In this document: positions 29,121 through 40,378 of the stretch, piece by piece
How the letters are laid out: each line of letters starts with the position of its first letter
How positions within the stretch are numbered: the first letter of the stretch is position 1
NCBI GenBank assembly: GCA_023213395.1
Contig: CM041465.1
Span: forward strand, 132,377,741 to 132,441,740
DNA length: 64,000 nucleotides
From: Cycas panzhihuaensis
Lineage: Eukaryota > Cycadophyta
Reading direction: 5' to 3'
The notes under the pieces: model-generated
What the model was told of the DNA's origin: nothing
Database searches by the model: none
What the model saw: only the letters and a program-made list of their open reading frames with translations
Made by a program: the position numbers and the translations under genes

Positions 29121-30252
29121 TTTTGTTTATTCAATGAAGGTTGTACTTCGATGATTAAAATCTATATCTTCTGGTAATCTAAAGTATCACATATGACCAC
29201 TTGTTACGATCATCTTTGAACCAAGAATCCAACGGTTTAGATATCACTATAATCAGAAACCTATAGCAAGAGTTATGGATGAAAATGTCCAGGTATCCCC
29301 TTTGAAAAATAAAGTTGAAAAAAAGGAATTAAAAAAAATATATAAAAGAAAGGAGTTAAGCCCTTTTAGATCTTTTCCCTTGGTCACTTAACATCATCAC
29401 ATGACCACTTGCTAACTAGTAGAAGAGCGGACTCCATACAAAGGTCAATTGCGAATAAATTTGCGATATTATAAGGGGAAAAGTAATAATAAAAATCTTT
29501 GTGCGACTACAGTTTTTGTCGGTATTTGTCAAAATATTATTTCTGGGCGCGTTAGATTTTCATTGTAGGGTTGTCTTTTTGCTCGTCATGATCCGATTAG
29601 GCGCATGTTACTTTGTTTGTCATTTGGTGTTTGCTAGGGCATTCTGCACCTTATCGCATTTCCTTGATAAATCTTAGTCAACATCTTTAGTGATGCCATT
29701 TGGTCGTCCTCCTCTAACACACCTAGATCTTCACTACAATGTCTCACTGACCTAATGATCTCCACATTTGCAATGCCTCCTAGTGTCCATGCATGATCGA
29801 AACTCGACCCCTACTTTCCCACCCCTATTTGACTCAGTAACAAGTTGTGAAATTCATGTAGACGAATCTAGATATGCCATTCTCAATGCTCAATTTGCAG
29901 ATTTGAAATTTCTCACTTAGCGTTCATGCTCTGCAACGAAGATATAAAGGTAGTTTTAGATTTCTTCATACACAGATAGAGCCTTTCCTGCAGAGTTCCA
30001 ACTCTAGGTTCTGGGTTCTCCTAAGCATAGTGGTGATTCAATGTCCTGGCCAGGAAAAACCTAGATTTCTTCACAGTTCAGTCTCATAGAGTTTGGTCTA
30101 CCTTGAATTGCTATTATCATCGTTGATAATCTCCACATAATAGCGATTGACAATCTAGATTATTGGCATGTAAACAACACTAGTTATCCTCCTGTCATGC
30201 ACTCACTCTTCAAGGCAACAATATTCTATTCCTTGGTTTTGATTTCCTGTTT
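29121..30252 (-). other. Leader of element K
   Basis: About 1.1 kb between the primer site and the gag-like frame. It is AT-rich with no reading frame of note. The 27800-28700 stretch on the far side of the gag-like frame is equally featureless; the plus-strand frames at 27813-28141 show no known motif. Confidence 0.45.
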
Positions 30253-30265
30253 GTCTTTGATACCA
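30253..30265 (-). promoter_or_regulatory. Primer binding site of element K
   Basis: On the minus strand TGGTATCAAAGAC begins two bases after the LTR end (CCCACTACA). It resembles the initiator-Met site TGGTATCAGAGC with one difference in the first ten bases. It marks the LTR at 30268 as the 5' LTR. Confidence 0.7.
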
Positions 30266-30267
30266 AT

Positions 30268-31309
30268 TGTAGTGGGCCAACATATAAAACAATAGATGGA
30301 AGCTCTATTTCCAAGAGATAACGAAGATATATTCACAAAATATCACCGTATTTCATACATTTATAGCAGATTGGATATAATTATAGCCATGTACCACAAG
30401 CAATACTTCTCAATACCAACAAATTATAGCGAATAACATGTATTCATAGCACTTAACTCAGTAAATATATAAATCATTTATACATTCATTAATAACAGTA
30501 ATGGAGCAATAAAATGAATAACATTAACAGAACAATAGCACCTGATACAAAATGTCTAGCAATTGATGAAACCCTCTTCAAAGCGAAAGCGACCCTTCAG
30601 TAGGCATGAGGCCCTAATGGCACATAGCCATTATACCATACATAACAGAATTCTCCAAGACTTCTTACAAATGCAGAAGGCTCTTTTATTTATAGCTTTC
30701 AAAACGAATCTTTTATTTTTCCCTCCAAAAACTGACTTCATAATAAATTAACATAAATGATTCTTCTTTTAATTTTTTATAACAAAGATATATTCACACC
30801 ATATCCTCATATTTCATACATTTATAGCAGATTGGATATAATTATAGCCATGTACCACATATAATACTTCTCAATACCAACAGATTATAGCAGATAACAT
30901 ATATTCGCAACACTCAACTCAGTAAATATATAAATCATTTATACATTCATTAATAGCAGTAATGGAGCAATAAAATGAATAACATTAACAGAATAATAGC
31001 ACTTGATATAGAATGTCTAGTAATTGATGAACCCTCTTCAAGGCGAGAGCGACCCTTTAGCAGGTATGATGCCGTAACGGCACATAGCCATTATACCATA
31101 CATAAAAGAATTCTTCAAGACTTCTTACAAATGCGGAAGGCTCTTCTATTTATAGCCTTCAAAACCAATCTCTTAATTTTCCTTCCAAAAATTGATTTCA
31201 TAACAAAATAAAATAAATGATTCTTCTTTTAATTCTTCTAAAAACTGACTTCATCATAATAAATTCCCCTTATAAAACCAACTTCTTCTTTTATTTTGGG
31301 AACACTATA
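30268..31309 (-). repeat. Two partial LTRs of K fused head to tail
   Basis: The first copy (30268-30778) matches the 3' LTR from its inner end but lacks about the last 90 bp. The second (30779-31309) lacks about the first 50 bp and runs to the outer end. The join is a direct fusion in the same orientation. Both keep the block from ggagcaataaaatgaataac to ctatttatagcc. Unequal recombination between LTRs would produce this. Confidence 0.75.
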
Positions 31310-32100
31310 TGCATTATGTGGAAACAACATCGTGAGCCTTTTCCTAAAGGCAAAGCATGATGTGCATCACAACCATTGCAATTGGTTCATACAGATTTAT
31401 GTGGACCCATGTCCACACTATCTCTTGGAGGTGCATTTTATTATATCACTTTCATTGATGATTTTTCACACAAGGTTTGGGTTTATTTCGTCAAATACAA
31501 ATCTAAGGCATTGGAAAAATTCCAACAATTCAAACTTGCTGTGGAAAATGAAGCAGATCTACCCATCAAAATATTACGATTTGACAATAGAGGTGAGTTT
31601 ACCTCAAGAGAGTTAAACTAGTTTTGCAGAGATCATGGGATCAAAAGACAACTCACTGTTCCATATACACTTTAACAAAATGGAGTAGTTGAGCGAATGA
31701 ATATGACTTTGGCCAACAAAGACAAAGCTATGATGCATGCAAAGGGGCTTCCACTTTCTTATTGGGTAGAAGTATTTCATACAATAGCTTATGTCGCCGA
31801 TAGGAGCCCTACTACAACAGTCACCGACATAACACTAGAGGAGGCTTGGTTTAGCAGAAAACCAACTATTAGCCACTTGCATACTTTTGGGTGCATTGCT
31901 TATATGCACATTCCCCAATAGCAAAGGAAGAAATTAGATGATAATAGTCTAAAATGTTTTTTCATTGGTTATTCTATTAGCAACAAAGCATATAGTGTAT
32001 GATCTCATTGGCAAGAAGATGCATATATCACGAGATGTCATCTTTGCTAAAGATAATGAGGAGATGGAACTGACATCCATCCATCTTCCTCTTAATAAAG
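31310..32100 (+). pseudogene. copia integrase of D (continued)
   Basis: Resumes the pre-integrase domain after K with KQHREPFPKGK, then the core: LQLVHTDLCGPMST (first Asp), ILRFDNRGEF (second Asp), NGVVERMNMTL (Glu). All three catalytic residues are present, but stops at about 31618 and 31920 and frameshifts break the frame. Next come LPLSYWVEVFHTIAYVADRSP, SHLHTFGCIAYMHIP and IGYSISNKAY in pieces. Confidence 0.85.
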
Positions 32101-32379
32101 GCAAGTAGTTTGTTGAGGACTTCCTTCCCTCACAATCTGCTACACTATATTCTTCATCTATTCCTGCCGCTTCTTCGTCAACTTCTGCTCCAGCCTCATC
32201 AACAACACCTCTTGACCTTGGTAGCCCTTCTGTTGACTAGCCACTTCAGGCCCAGAATATTGAGGTTAGTGCTTCAACACTGAAGAAGTTACCAAAATGG
32301 TATACTTGACAGTACATGACAGTCAAGTCATTGAAGGAAAACGTCCATAAAAAATGCGGCAACAATCAGTCAACTATGC

Positions 32380-33436
32380 ACTTATGATTTAAGTGCTTTG
32401 TGTAGATGAGCTTTTTACTTTTGAGGAGGCATGTAAACATGAAAGTGGAAAGTTGCCATGAATGAAGAAATCCATTCTATTGAAAGGAATGGAACTTGGG
32501 ATTTGGTAGAATTGCCTAAAAACAAATAGGCAATAAGCTGCAAATGGGTGTACAAAACCAAATTCCAATTTGAAGGTTCAATTGAACGTCATAAGGCTCG
32601 ATTAATTGCTAAGGGATTCAAACAGAAAGAAGGCATTGATTATGAGGAGACTTTCGCACCTATGGCTGATATGAACACTATCAAACTAATATTGGCCTTA
32701 GTTGCTCAGCGCAAGTGGCCAATTTATCAAATGGACGTGAAAAGCGTCTTTCTCTACGATGATCTTGAAGAGGAGGTATATTTGGAGCAATCTTTTGGAT
32801 ATGTTTCACATGGCAAAGAACACTTGGTCAATTACCTCAAAAAGGCACCGTATGGATTAAAACAGGCCCCAAGAGCATGATACAAAAAAATTGATAATTA
32901 TTTTTTGAGACATGGATATCATCGAACCTCATCAGACCCTAACTTGCATATAAAAGTTAGGGACAACCATGTTGTCTTTGTCATTTTGTATGTTGATGAC
33001 TTAGTGATCATTGGGAGTGACGCTAAGATGATACAAATTCTCCAAGATGATTTGAAGAGAAGTCTTGAGATGACAGATCTTGGACTTCTCCATTATTTTT
33101 TAGGCATGGAGGTGTGGCAATAGTCAAGTCGTATCTTTATCTCCCAAGACAAATATTTTTGGGACATTTTGCAACGATTCAGAATGGGAGACTACAAACT
33201 TTCACCTACACCTATGGAGGATAGTATAAAATTGTCACTTGATGAGGAAGCAAAAACAACAAATCCCACATTATATCAACTAGTAGGTAGTTTAATCTAT
33301 TTAACCAACACTAGATCGAATCTTTCATTTGTAGTTGGGATACATGTCTCAACCCAATCAGAAACATTAGAATGCAACCAAATGTATACTGTGATATTTC
33401 AAAGGCAGATTGCAGCATGGCCTATAGTATACACAT
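32380..33436 (+). pseudogene. copia reverse transcriptase of D
   Basis: NEEIHSIERNGTWDLVELPKN, ISCKWVYKTKFQFEGS, KARLIAKGFKQKEGIDYEETF, YQMDVKSVFLYDDLEEEVYL, GLKQAPRA, then FVILYVDDLVIIGSD (intact YVDD, near 32988-33000), DLGLLHYFLGMEVW and LYQLVGSLIYLTNTRSN. Stops at 32529, 32878 and 33121 interrupt it. It is the best-preserved catalytic box among the copia fragments of the D family. Confidence 0.9.
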
Positions 33437-33905
33437 AATGATAAATTCACATTAGAAGGGTTCTTAGACTATGATTGGGCAGAATGTTAGGATAGCCGAA
33501 GATCAACCTCGGGGTATTGCTTCAACCTTGGGTTAGGAGTTATTTCGTGGAGTTGCAAGAAGCAACTCAATGTTATCTACTCCTCCACAGAAGCATAATA
33601 CAAAGCTGCAGTCAATGCATCTTGTGAGGCTATATGGCTAAGGAGGATTTTTAGTGAGCTTGGACATGAGCAAGATTACCCCACAAGGTTGTATTATGAC
33701 AACCAAAGTGTTTTCAAGATCACTGAGAATTTGATTTTTCATGTAAGGACCAAGCACATTGAGATACATTACCACTTCATTAAGGAACATGTATAGAACG
33801 GTGAGATAGGCCTCTTCTACAGACCCATGGACCAACAACTTTCAGACATTTTTATCAAGCCACTTAGTACAGAAAAAATAAAAAAATTCAGCGAAGATTT
33901 TGGCG
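33437..33905 (+). pseudogene. copia RNase H of D
   Basis: In shifting frames: EGFLDYDWAEC, SWSCKKQLNVIYSSTEA, YKAAVNASCEAIWLRRIFSEL, RLYYDNQSVFKITENLIFHVRTKHIEIHYHFIKEHV, ISLFYRPMDQQLSDIFIKPLS-type text and FSEDFGVKLNIVNIKG. This is the copia RNase H and polyprotein end, about 20 bases before the polypurine tract. Confidence 0.8.
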
Positions 33906-33928
33906 TTAAACTTAATATTGTAAACATT

Positions 33929-33936
33929 AAGGGGTT
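33929..33936 (+). promoter_or_regulatory. Polypurine tract of element D
   Basis: AAGGGGTT precedes the TGTTAGACC start of the LTR after the polyprotein end. It is a short, partly decayed tract. Confidence 0.6.
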
Positions 33937-34531
33937 TGTTAGACCTTTATGTTTAAATATTAAGTATTGTACTTTATATTGTAATGTTATATACTTTATG
34001 TAAGGGTGCTTTGCCACCTAATGTGATAAAGTACACAACCACATTCTTTCTATTGGTATAACGTTGTGACTTGGGGATCAATGTACCCCTCATGCACTTT
34101 TGTACGTGTGTGTGCAGATGGGTCAAGGCATGCATGTTTGACAAGTGTCAAACATGTAGCCCCCTAAGGTTCCTCCTTGTCTATATATTAGGACCAATTT
34201 TCATGTAGAGCATAGTGAGAGTGAGGTATTATATTGTTATGTTTGTCAAACATGCAGCCCCCTAAGGTTCCTCCTTGTCTATATATTAGGACCAATTTTC
34301 ATGTAGAGCATAGTGAGAGTGAGGTATTATATTGTTATGTTGCTCATTTGAATATAAGCTAATCTTGTTTATTAAAGATAGAAACAATTCCTACTCGTCT
34401 ATATCTCGTATCTTTCTTATGCTTGAGCTTATGCTTGCTTAGTTGCTTATGTCATAGTGCTATTGATGTGATGTCAATCATCTTATTCTCTTAGCACACT
34501 CCCTCTCCAAGAGGTCCTAGGCTATGTTTCA
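33937..34531 (+). repeat. 3' LTR of element D with an internal tandem duplication
   Basis: The LTR starts TGTTAGACC, as in D2. Its end near 34531 (ctatgtttca) is set by comparison with D2. A 98-bp segment occurs twice in tandem (34147-34244 and 34245-34342), including a TATA-like ctatatatta, so this LTR has two possible promoters. Its 595-bp length exceeds the D2 LTR by about the length of the duplication. Confidence 0.8.
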
Positions 34532-34544
34532 TCATCATTTCATG

Positions 34545-35080
34545 TTAGAGTTGAATGCTCAACTCAATATCATCTAGACGAGAGTAGATTTGCTGCTCTT
34601 GTACTAAAAGATTTTCAAGTTGATTGAAAGTCATGGGGCCAAGTGTGCCTCCTCTAATGATTGATGAAATGAAGCCATTGTACTCCCGTGGTAATGTATG
34701 AATAGTGGGAATCACAAGGTCTTTATTTGATGCCGGTTTGCTCATTGTCGTCAGCTAATTGTTGATCCCTTTGATGGAAGACAAAGAAGTTGTCATAGGT
34801 TCAACAAACTTTATAGTAAATAACTTTGTTTTTGACATAACAATGCGAATATCATCTCACCTTTCATACAAAAAAAAGCAAAGCATCCCATGTATCTTTT
34901 GAAGTAGCGGCATTTACATTGTTTTGATCAATAACATTATCGATAGTTATATGAATGAAAGCTAAAGTTATTTCATCATTAGCTTCCCATGTAGTAACTA
35001 AAGCAGGATTAGGTTGGATTATGACAGTTCTATCTATTAGACTTTTAGTGGTACAAGTTTTTTAATTCTTCCTAATACAT
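34545..35080 (-). pseudogene. copia gag (UBN2-like) of D2
   Basis: Read on the minus strand: MLNASHIKLNGQDNFQEWK-like start near 35170, KKLVPLKV, then ANDEITLAFIHITIDNVIDQ, and the open piece 34745-34545 with SKPASNKDLVIPTIHTLPRE, FISSIIRGGTLGPMTFNQLE and LLVQEQQIYSRLDDIE. It parallels gag of D almost residue for residue. It is cut off before the zinc knuckle. Confidence 0.8.
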
Positions 35081-37122
35081 AAGTTCAAATTTCATTCATA
35101 ATAAGCAAATTCTTTGTTTGTTTCTTCTATTCCTGAAAATTATCTTGACCATTTAATTTAATATGGCTTGCATTAAGCATGTTGATAGTTTCTATTATGT
35201 TAAAGTTGTTTATAAAAATGCTCTTATAATTAAAGAAATGACTTAGAAACTCAAAGCTTTCATCGCTTAAGTTCAACTCACAAATACACCAACAGCGCTA
35301 ATCTTACAAGGAAGATCCAACAACTGAAGAGAGTAGTTTGAAAGTGGAGGGCTAGGCTAAAGAGTTGGTCCAACCCTGGTCTTTCAAGCAGATCCAACAG
35401 TTGGTCAAGGTCAAGTTTTAGAACAAGTGAAGTAGAATTGATCTGCATGGATGCACCGTGTTTTCCTTGGAGTTTGCAGCTTCAATAACACCCTTTTCGA
35501 ACTTCCTTTCCTTCAAATATGTCTTAATTATTATGCAATGACTGTACGGTTGGTTGGTCCCCTAGGGAATGCACCAATCTTGAGACTTAGAAGCAACGTT
35601 TGAACCTTTTTGGGGCCTCTCCCACATAAATTTTAAGCAGTTTTTAAAATGTTTTAGTGGATTAAAATAAAAGTGTTTATGAAATGATGATGTTGTTGCC
35701 TTGAAACTACTTGAAACTTGATACAAAATACTTGTAAATAAAGTTGCTTGAGTGCTTGAAAGAACACTTTAAGTGTTAAACAAAGAGCACTAAAAACTTG
35801 AAAAAATTTTAAGTGTCAAATGAAAAAATACTACTTGCTTGTAGTGCTTGGAGTAGGTTCCTTCTTTAAGTGCAAAACTGATCACTTAAAGCACGATTTA
35901 ATCACTTGTGCCAAATCATATGCCACCAAGAAGACGTTAGGACTTTAAAATAGTCCTAACACGCACCAAGAAATTTATTTTTTGTATTAAAAAAAAGAGT
36001 AATTTTAGTCCTTTTAATGTTTTTGACTAAAGAGGTCACCACGCAAGGAGCCTTTAACACACTTGTACAATGTGAATTTTTCAAAAAAAGTACATAATAC
36101 TCTTTAAATCAATGATTTTTAAGTGAGAAAACACACATGCAATTTTTTTTTTGTGTTAAAAAACAAGAAATGAGGCGTTTGGCTTTAGAAATGCTAAAAT
36201 AACATTTAAAATTTTTTAAATACAAAATTTAGGAAAATGAAAGTTATTAAAAGGGGAATATTTTTGTGAATATCTCAATTTTCATAATCTAAAGTTTTTT
36301 TTTTGACAATGTTCGAAATCGAAAATTTTCACTATGAAGTGGAAGAAGGGCGGTTGAGTGACTTCTGAATCATGTAGGGCATGATATCTCTCAATTGGAG
36401 GCTCAGATCGCGGAGAAATTTTAGACGAGGCTTTGTCTACCTCCAATAAACATTCTCCTCAAATTTCATCTCTTTTGATGGACCATAGAAGGTGAACGAA
36501 CTAATTCTTCGTTTGGTTGGTTGCTTGGTTGGCGGGAGGTTGAATGGACAACTGATTACCTAAACACTTTGTGAGTGAGCTTAAATCACTCGTTATACGT
36601 GCGACTAGAGCATAAATGCTTGCGGAGTGCTTCAGATCAAGCCAATAGGGTTTTAGTGAGTGAAACAAGCTTCTTTTTTGTGATGAATTTGCCCAAGTAT
36701 GAGTTGAAATCTGCCCAACATAATATGGAGTCACTTAGGTGTAGGATATAACTGAGGAGAGCAGAGTGTAGTGGTTTTGAAGCCAACAATAGAGAGTGAC
36801 CTATAGATTTTATGAGTAAATCTTGCAAAATAATTTTTATCTTGCAGAGAAACAAAGAAAACAATGATATCTTTGTATTTTCCTTTTGCAAATATGAAAC
36901 TGAGCCTTAAAAAAAAAAAATCACAAATTAAATTAATTAATTTCTAGCTTGGAGAAACACTTTTGAAATGAAAAAAGAGTGCAGAAATAAGTCAAACTCT
37001 ACCTTGGATCGCTTTTGAAAAGCGAAGGTCATCACCGAGGTGTGATGCACTTTCTCCATGCCTGGAATCAAAAAGCACTCCATTCCAAGAAGCTCTAATA
37101 CCAAATTTTGAATGTGGTATAA

Positions 37123-37134
37123 GCTCCAATACCA
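37123..37134 (-). promoter_or_regulatory. Primer binding site of element D2
   Basis: On the minus strand TGGTATTGGAGC lies a few bases after the LTR end, two changes from the initiator-Met site TGGTATCAGAGC. A second similar word (TTGGTATTAGAGC) occurs about 25 bases further in. Confidence 0.7.
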
Positions 37135-37137
37135 TAA

Positions 37138-37633
37138 TGAAAACCTAAGATCATATGAGGAGCATATGTGCTAAGACATCGAATGATTAGCATCAAATTA
37201 ATAGCACTAAATAAACTAGCAAATAAGCAAGTAATCACTGAAGCATATGAAAGACACTAGCAATGGAGGAGTAGGAATTGTTCCTAATTCCAAAATAACA
37301 AGATTAGCTTATCTTCAAATGAGCAACATAACAATGCATCACCTCTCACTCTATGCTCTACATGAGAAAATGGTCTTAATATATAGAGGAGGAGGAGGAA
37401 GCTTAGGGGGCTACATGTTTCACACTTGTCATACACGCACACCATGACTCATGTGCACTCACATGTGCAAAATTACATGAGGGGTATATTGACCCTCAAA
37501 CTACAACATTGTGCTCACTAGAAATAATGTGAGTGTGTATTTTATTACATTGAGTGATAAAATACTTTACATAAAGTACATAACATAATAATGTAAAGTA
37601 CATGACTTAACACTTAAATATAAAGGTCTAACA
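37138..37633 (-). repeat. 5' LTR of element D2
   Basis: A 496-bp LTR reading TGTTAGACC on the minus strand and ending GGTTTTCA. It aligns along its whole length with the 3' LTR of D and with the LTR of D3. Confidence 0.8.
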
Positions 37634-37674
37634 GTTTTTAAGTACAAATACCGAGTGCATTATAATATGGATGG

Positions 37675-37981
37675 TGTTCTAGTAGGGAAACACGTGTCTG
37701 TGTATCATCTTAGTGGTAGTTATAATAGTTCTCGCATGTGATTGGACAACCATGAGGTGACTATGTACTATAAGTATGTATTCATACCTAATGCAATAAT
37801 TGGAGATGATCATTTACCACAAGCTTTATTGTTTTATGTGGTTGTACATACTTCATTTTTTAATTTGTTCATTTATTGCTTACATTTTTTATCACCTCAT
37901 GCATGTGTTTCATTGTGCACTCATATGTCCAATAGTGCCATTTTCAACATGGTATCAGATTTGTTTTGCTAATTTTCAACA
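37675..37981 (+). repeat. 5' LTR of element E
   Basis: It aligns well with 45373-45738 from cttagtggtagttataatag onward. It ends aattttcaaca at 37981. The start is set tentatively at a TGTT at 37675. Inside the LTR, about 30 bases before its end, is a TGGTATCAGAT word that copies the primer site. Confidence 0.65.
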
Positions 37982-37993
37982 TGGTATCAGAGT
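37982..37993 (+). promoter_or_regulatory. Primer binding site of element E
   Basis: TGGTATCAGAGT follows the LTR end directly, one base from the initiator-Met tRNA site. This marks the left LTR as the 5' LTR on the plus strand. Confidence 0.8.
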
Positions 37994-38346
37994 AGGATAG
38001 TAAGATTGATCCTACAGAGCAGATTTGAGCGGGTTAAGGTTTCAAGATTCTGAAGAGGATTTTGAAAATGGTTATGCTGAGAAGATGTGACCATAGATTG
38101 GGGCAAGTTGGAGATGTTGGAGAGTTGCATTTAAGATTGATGGTAATATTGTTTATTTTGTTTGTTGGGGGTAGTTATTATGCATGTGGAATCCCTATAT
38201 ATAACATGTAGGGTTATGAAGTACATCCACAAAAGAGGTTGCTCAAATAGGATTGATCATCCTGTGGGAGCAAGATGAGGAACTAGTAGAGTAAGATGGT
38301 GATATGTTTTGGTTGCTTTAAAGAGTTCCACCATTTGCTGTGAGGA

Positions 38347-38549
38347 TGTTAACTTGTAATTAGGAGACAAAAAGCTTATAAGAGAACTCAACAACTTTAT
38401 CGAGAGGATGAAGAACTTAAATACATGATTGGGTTGGTAACCATTATCACTTGATGTGTAACCAACCTCTAATGATACGACACATGTCATTGTTATATGT
38501 ATGGATTACATAATTAATGACTCTTTAGATAAAACATTACCTCTTAACA
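38347..38549 (-). repeat. 3' LTR of element F
   Basis: On the minus strand it starts TGTTAAGAGG (38549) and ends AAGTTAACA (38347). It is next to the polypurine tract at 38550-38562 (CATTAAGAGAGGG on the minus strand), which fixes it as the 3' LTR. Confidence 0.9.
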
Positions 38550-38562
38550 CCCTCTCTTAATG
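38550..38562 (-). promoter_or_regulatory. Polypurine tract of element F
   Basis: Minus-strand CATTAAGAGAGGG, overlapping the end of the polyprotein frame (GLKEIKH then stop). Element G has the same arrangement and nearly the same bases at 52584-52596. Confidence 0.85.
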
Positions 38563-39076
38563 TTTTATCTCTTTCAAACCTATCTTGTTTGTCAAGGATT
38601 GAAATATTTTGTTTCCTAATGATTTTGTCAACAGATCTGTAATTTGTTCTGTAGTAGGACAATATTCTAGTTTGATTTTTTTATTATGAACTTTTACCCT
38701 TATAAAATGATGGTGGACTTCAGTGTGCTTGGTTCTGGCACGAAGAATAGGATTTTTGGTCAACTTGATAGCACTTTGATTATCACAGTACACGGTTGTT
38801 GCTTTGTCTTGAGGTCGATCCAGGTCAATTAGAAGCTGTCGGAGCCATACTACCTCAGGTTGCGGTTACCGCTGCTTTGTATTTTGCTTCAATTGAAGAG
38901 AGTGCAACAGTTGATTGTTTTTTGTTGCACCATGAAATTGCGGTTGATCCTAGAAAGAAACAATAGCCACTGGTGGACTTTCTTTGATCTTTATCAACTG
39001 CCTAATATGAATCACAATATCCTATGAGTTCTGTTGATTCTTTTCTTGAGTAGATTAATTTCAATTCTATTGTTCC
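38557..39076 (-). pseudogene. copia RNase H of F
   Basis: On the minus strand, from 39076: text for [79 protein letters not shown], then the open piece 38793-38557 with KLTKNPILRARTKHTEVHHH, LEYCPTTEQITDLLTKSL and LTNKIGLKEIKH. This is copia RNase H and the polyprotein end. Some of it is shifted in frame. Confidence 0.85.
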
Positions 39077-40378
39077 TCACAAATATCTCAGTATTCTCCG
39101 AGATGCCTTCCAATGTCTTACTCTAGGTTCTTGCATGTACGTGGAGAGTACTTCGATAGAATAGGATATGTCGGGTCTAGTGGCTGTAAGGTAAATCAAG
39201 CTACCAACCAGTTGTCTATACAGAGTGACATCAACTGTCTGTTCCTTTTCACCTGGTACCAAGTTACAATTGATCTCCATGGGTGTAGCACACAGATTGC
39301 AATATGTCATTCTAAATTTTTCCAGTAGATCCTTTATGTATTTACTTTGTAAGATGGAAATGTATTCTTGTTGTTGATTTACTTCCAATCCCAAATAATA
39401 ATTAAGAAGACCAAGATCTGTCATTTTGAATTTCTTTTCTGACTGTCCTTTTATTTCTATAATTGACTTATCATCATTTCCTGTTAGTATCATATCATCA
39501 ACATAAACAACAATTATAGTGATTTGATCATCCTTTTTCTTTGTGTACAGACTGGAATCTAAACTACGACGCTGAAAGCCATTATTACGTAAGTGTTGAT
39601 CTAATTTGGCGTACTGGGCATGAGGAGCTTGCTTCAATCCATACAAAGCCTTTCTTAACTTGCACACTAATTGTTCCTGTCCTTTTCTGACATAACTCTT
39701 AGGTTGTGTCATGTACATATCTTCTTCAAGATCACCATTTAAGAATGCACTCTTCACATCTAGTTGGAAAAATTTCTAGTTGTATAATGCTGCAAGAGCT
39801 ATCACGATTCTTACTATATCCAATTTTGCTACAGGTGAGAAGGTCTCTTCAAAGTCGATTCCAGCTATTTGGGTATATCCTTTAGCAACAAGACGACCTT
39901 TATATTTTTCAATCTTTCCATTTGTGCCTTCTTTGATCTTATATACCCATCTGCAATTAACTACAAGTTTGTCTGGAGGAAGTTCTACTAGTTCCCATGT
40001 TTGATTTTTGTCAATTGAATTCATTTCGGCGTCCATTGCTGCTTTCCATTGTGATTGACCTTGGGCCTCTTGAAATGATTGGGGTTCAACTCTAGTAAGC
40101 AGAGCTTTTGGTCTTTGACCTCTAATTTTGTGATCAAGTATACTTCCCCCTTCTTCAATGGCCAGTTTCTTTTCACTTTTTAAATCTTCTCTTATTTCCA
40201 AGGGTTCCGAATAAGATTCTGCTTCCTGTGTTGTATTTCCTTCTTCGCCTGAATCTTCGTGACACGAGCAAGATGAGATTTCTTTAGTGGTGATGTCTGA
40301 GATTTCTTCTGTGAAGATTTCTTTATTTGAATTCTCTATTTCTCCTTCAATTATTCTGATTTGAGATTGGGGATCCAA
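39077..40378 (-). pseudogene. copia reverse transcriptase of F
   Basis: Minus strand. The piece 40378-39776 carries an acidic linker, then AAMDAEMNSIDKNQTWELVE, VNCRWVYKIKEGTNG, GRLVAKGYTQIAGIDFEETFSPVAK. After a stop at 39776 the frame continues (39757-39077) with KSAFLNGDLEEDMYMTQP, GLKQAPHAQYAK, IIVVYVDDMILTGNDD (intact YVDD), MTDLGLLNYYLGLEV and LYRQLVGSLIYLTATRPD. It is almost complete with one stop, so it is the best copia reverse transcriptase in the window. Confidence 0.9.

Larger units (their letters stand above)
27063..31309 (-). mobile_element. Element K: gag-only, gypsy-like LTR element with fused LTRs
   Basis: On the minus strand the order is two fused partial LTRs (31309-30268), primer site, leader, gag-like frame (29120-28704), unassigned DNA, a short pol tail, polypurine tract, 3' LTR (27643-27063). 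It lies in the pre-integrase domain of D, with flanks tgtat (27058-27062) and tgcat (31310-31314), a 5-bp duplication with one transition. No protease, reverse transcriptase or integrase is seen. It resembles the TR-GAG type of non-autonomous element. Confidence 0.7.
25591..34531 (+). mobile_element. Element D: Ty1/copia, 5' truncated, split by K
   Basis: Gag, protease and pre-integrase (25591-27062), then K (27063-31309), then integrase, reverse transcriptase, RNase H and 3' LTR (31310-34531). The 5' LTR, primer site and leader are missing. It is related to D2 and D3 but not to I, F, G or J. It ends at its 3' LTR, directly beside D2, which lies on the other strand. Confidence 0.85.
34532..37633 (-). 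mobile_element. Element D2: copia 5' part on the minus strand
   Basis: On the minus strand: 5' LTR (37633-37138), primer site, about 2 kb of leader, then gag to 34545, where it stops at the 3' LTR of D. It is the same family as D, in the opposite orientation. Protease and pol are missing. The leader (35080-37122) is AT-rich, with A and T runs near 36146, 36297 and 36909; I see no gene in it. Confidence 0.8.
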
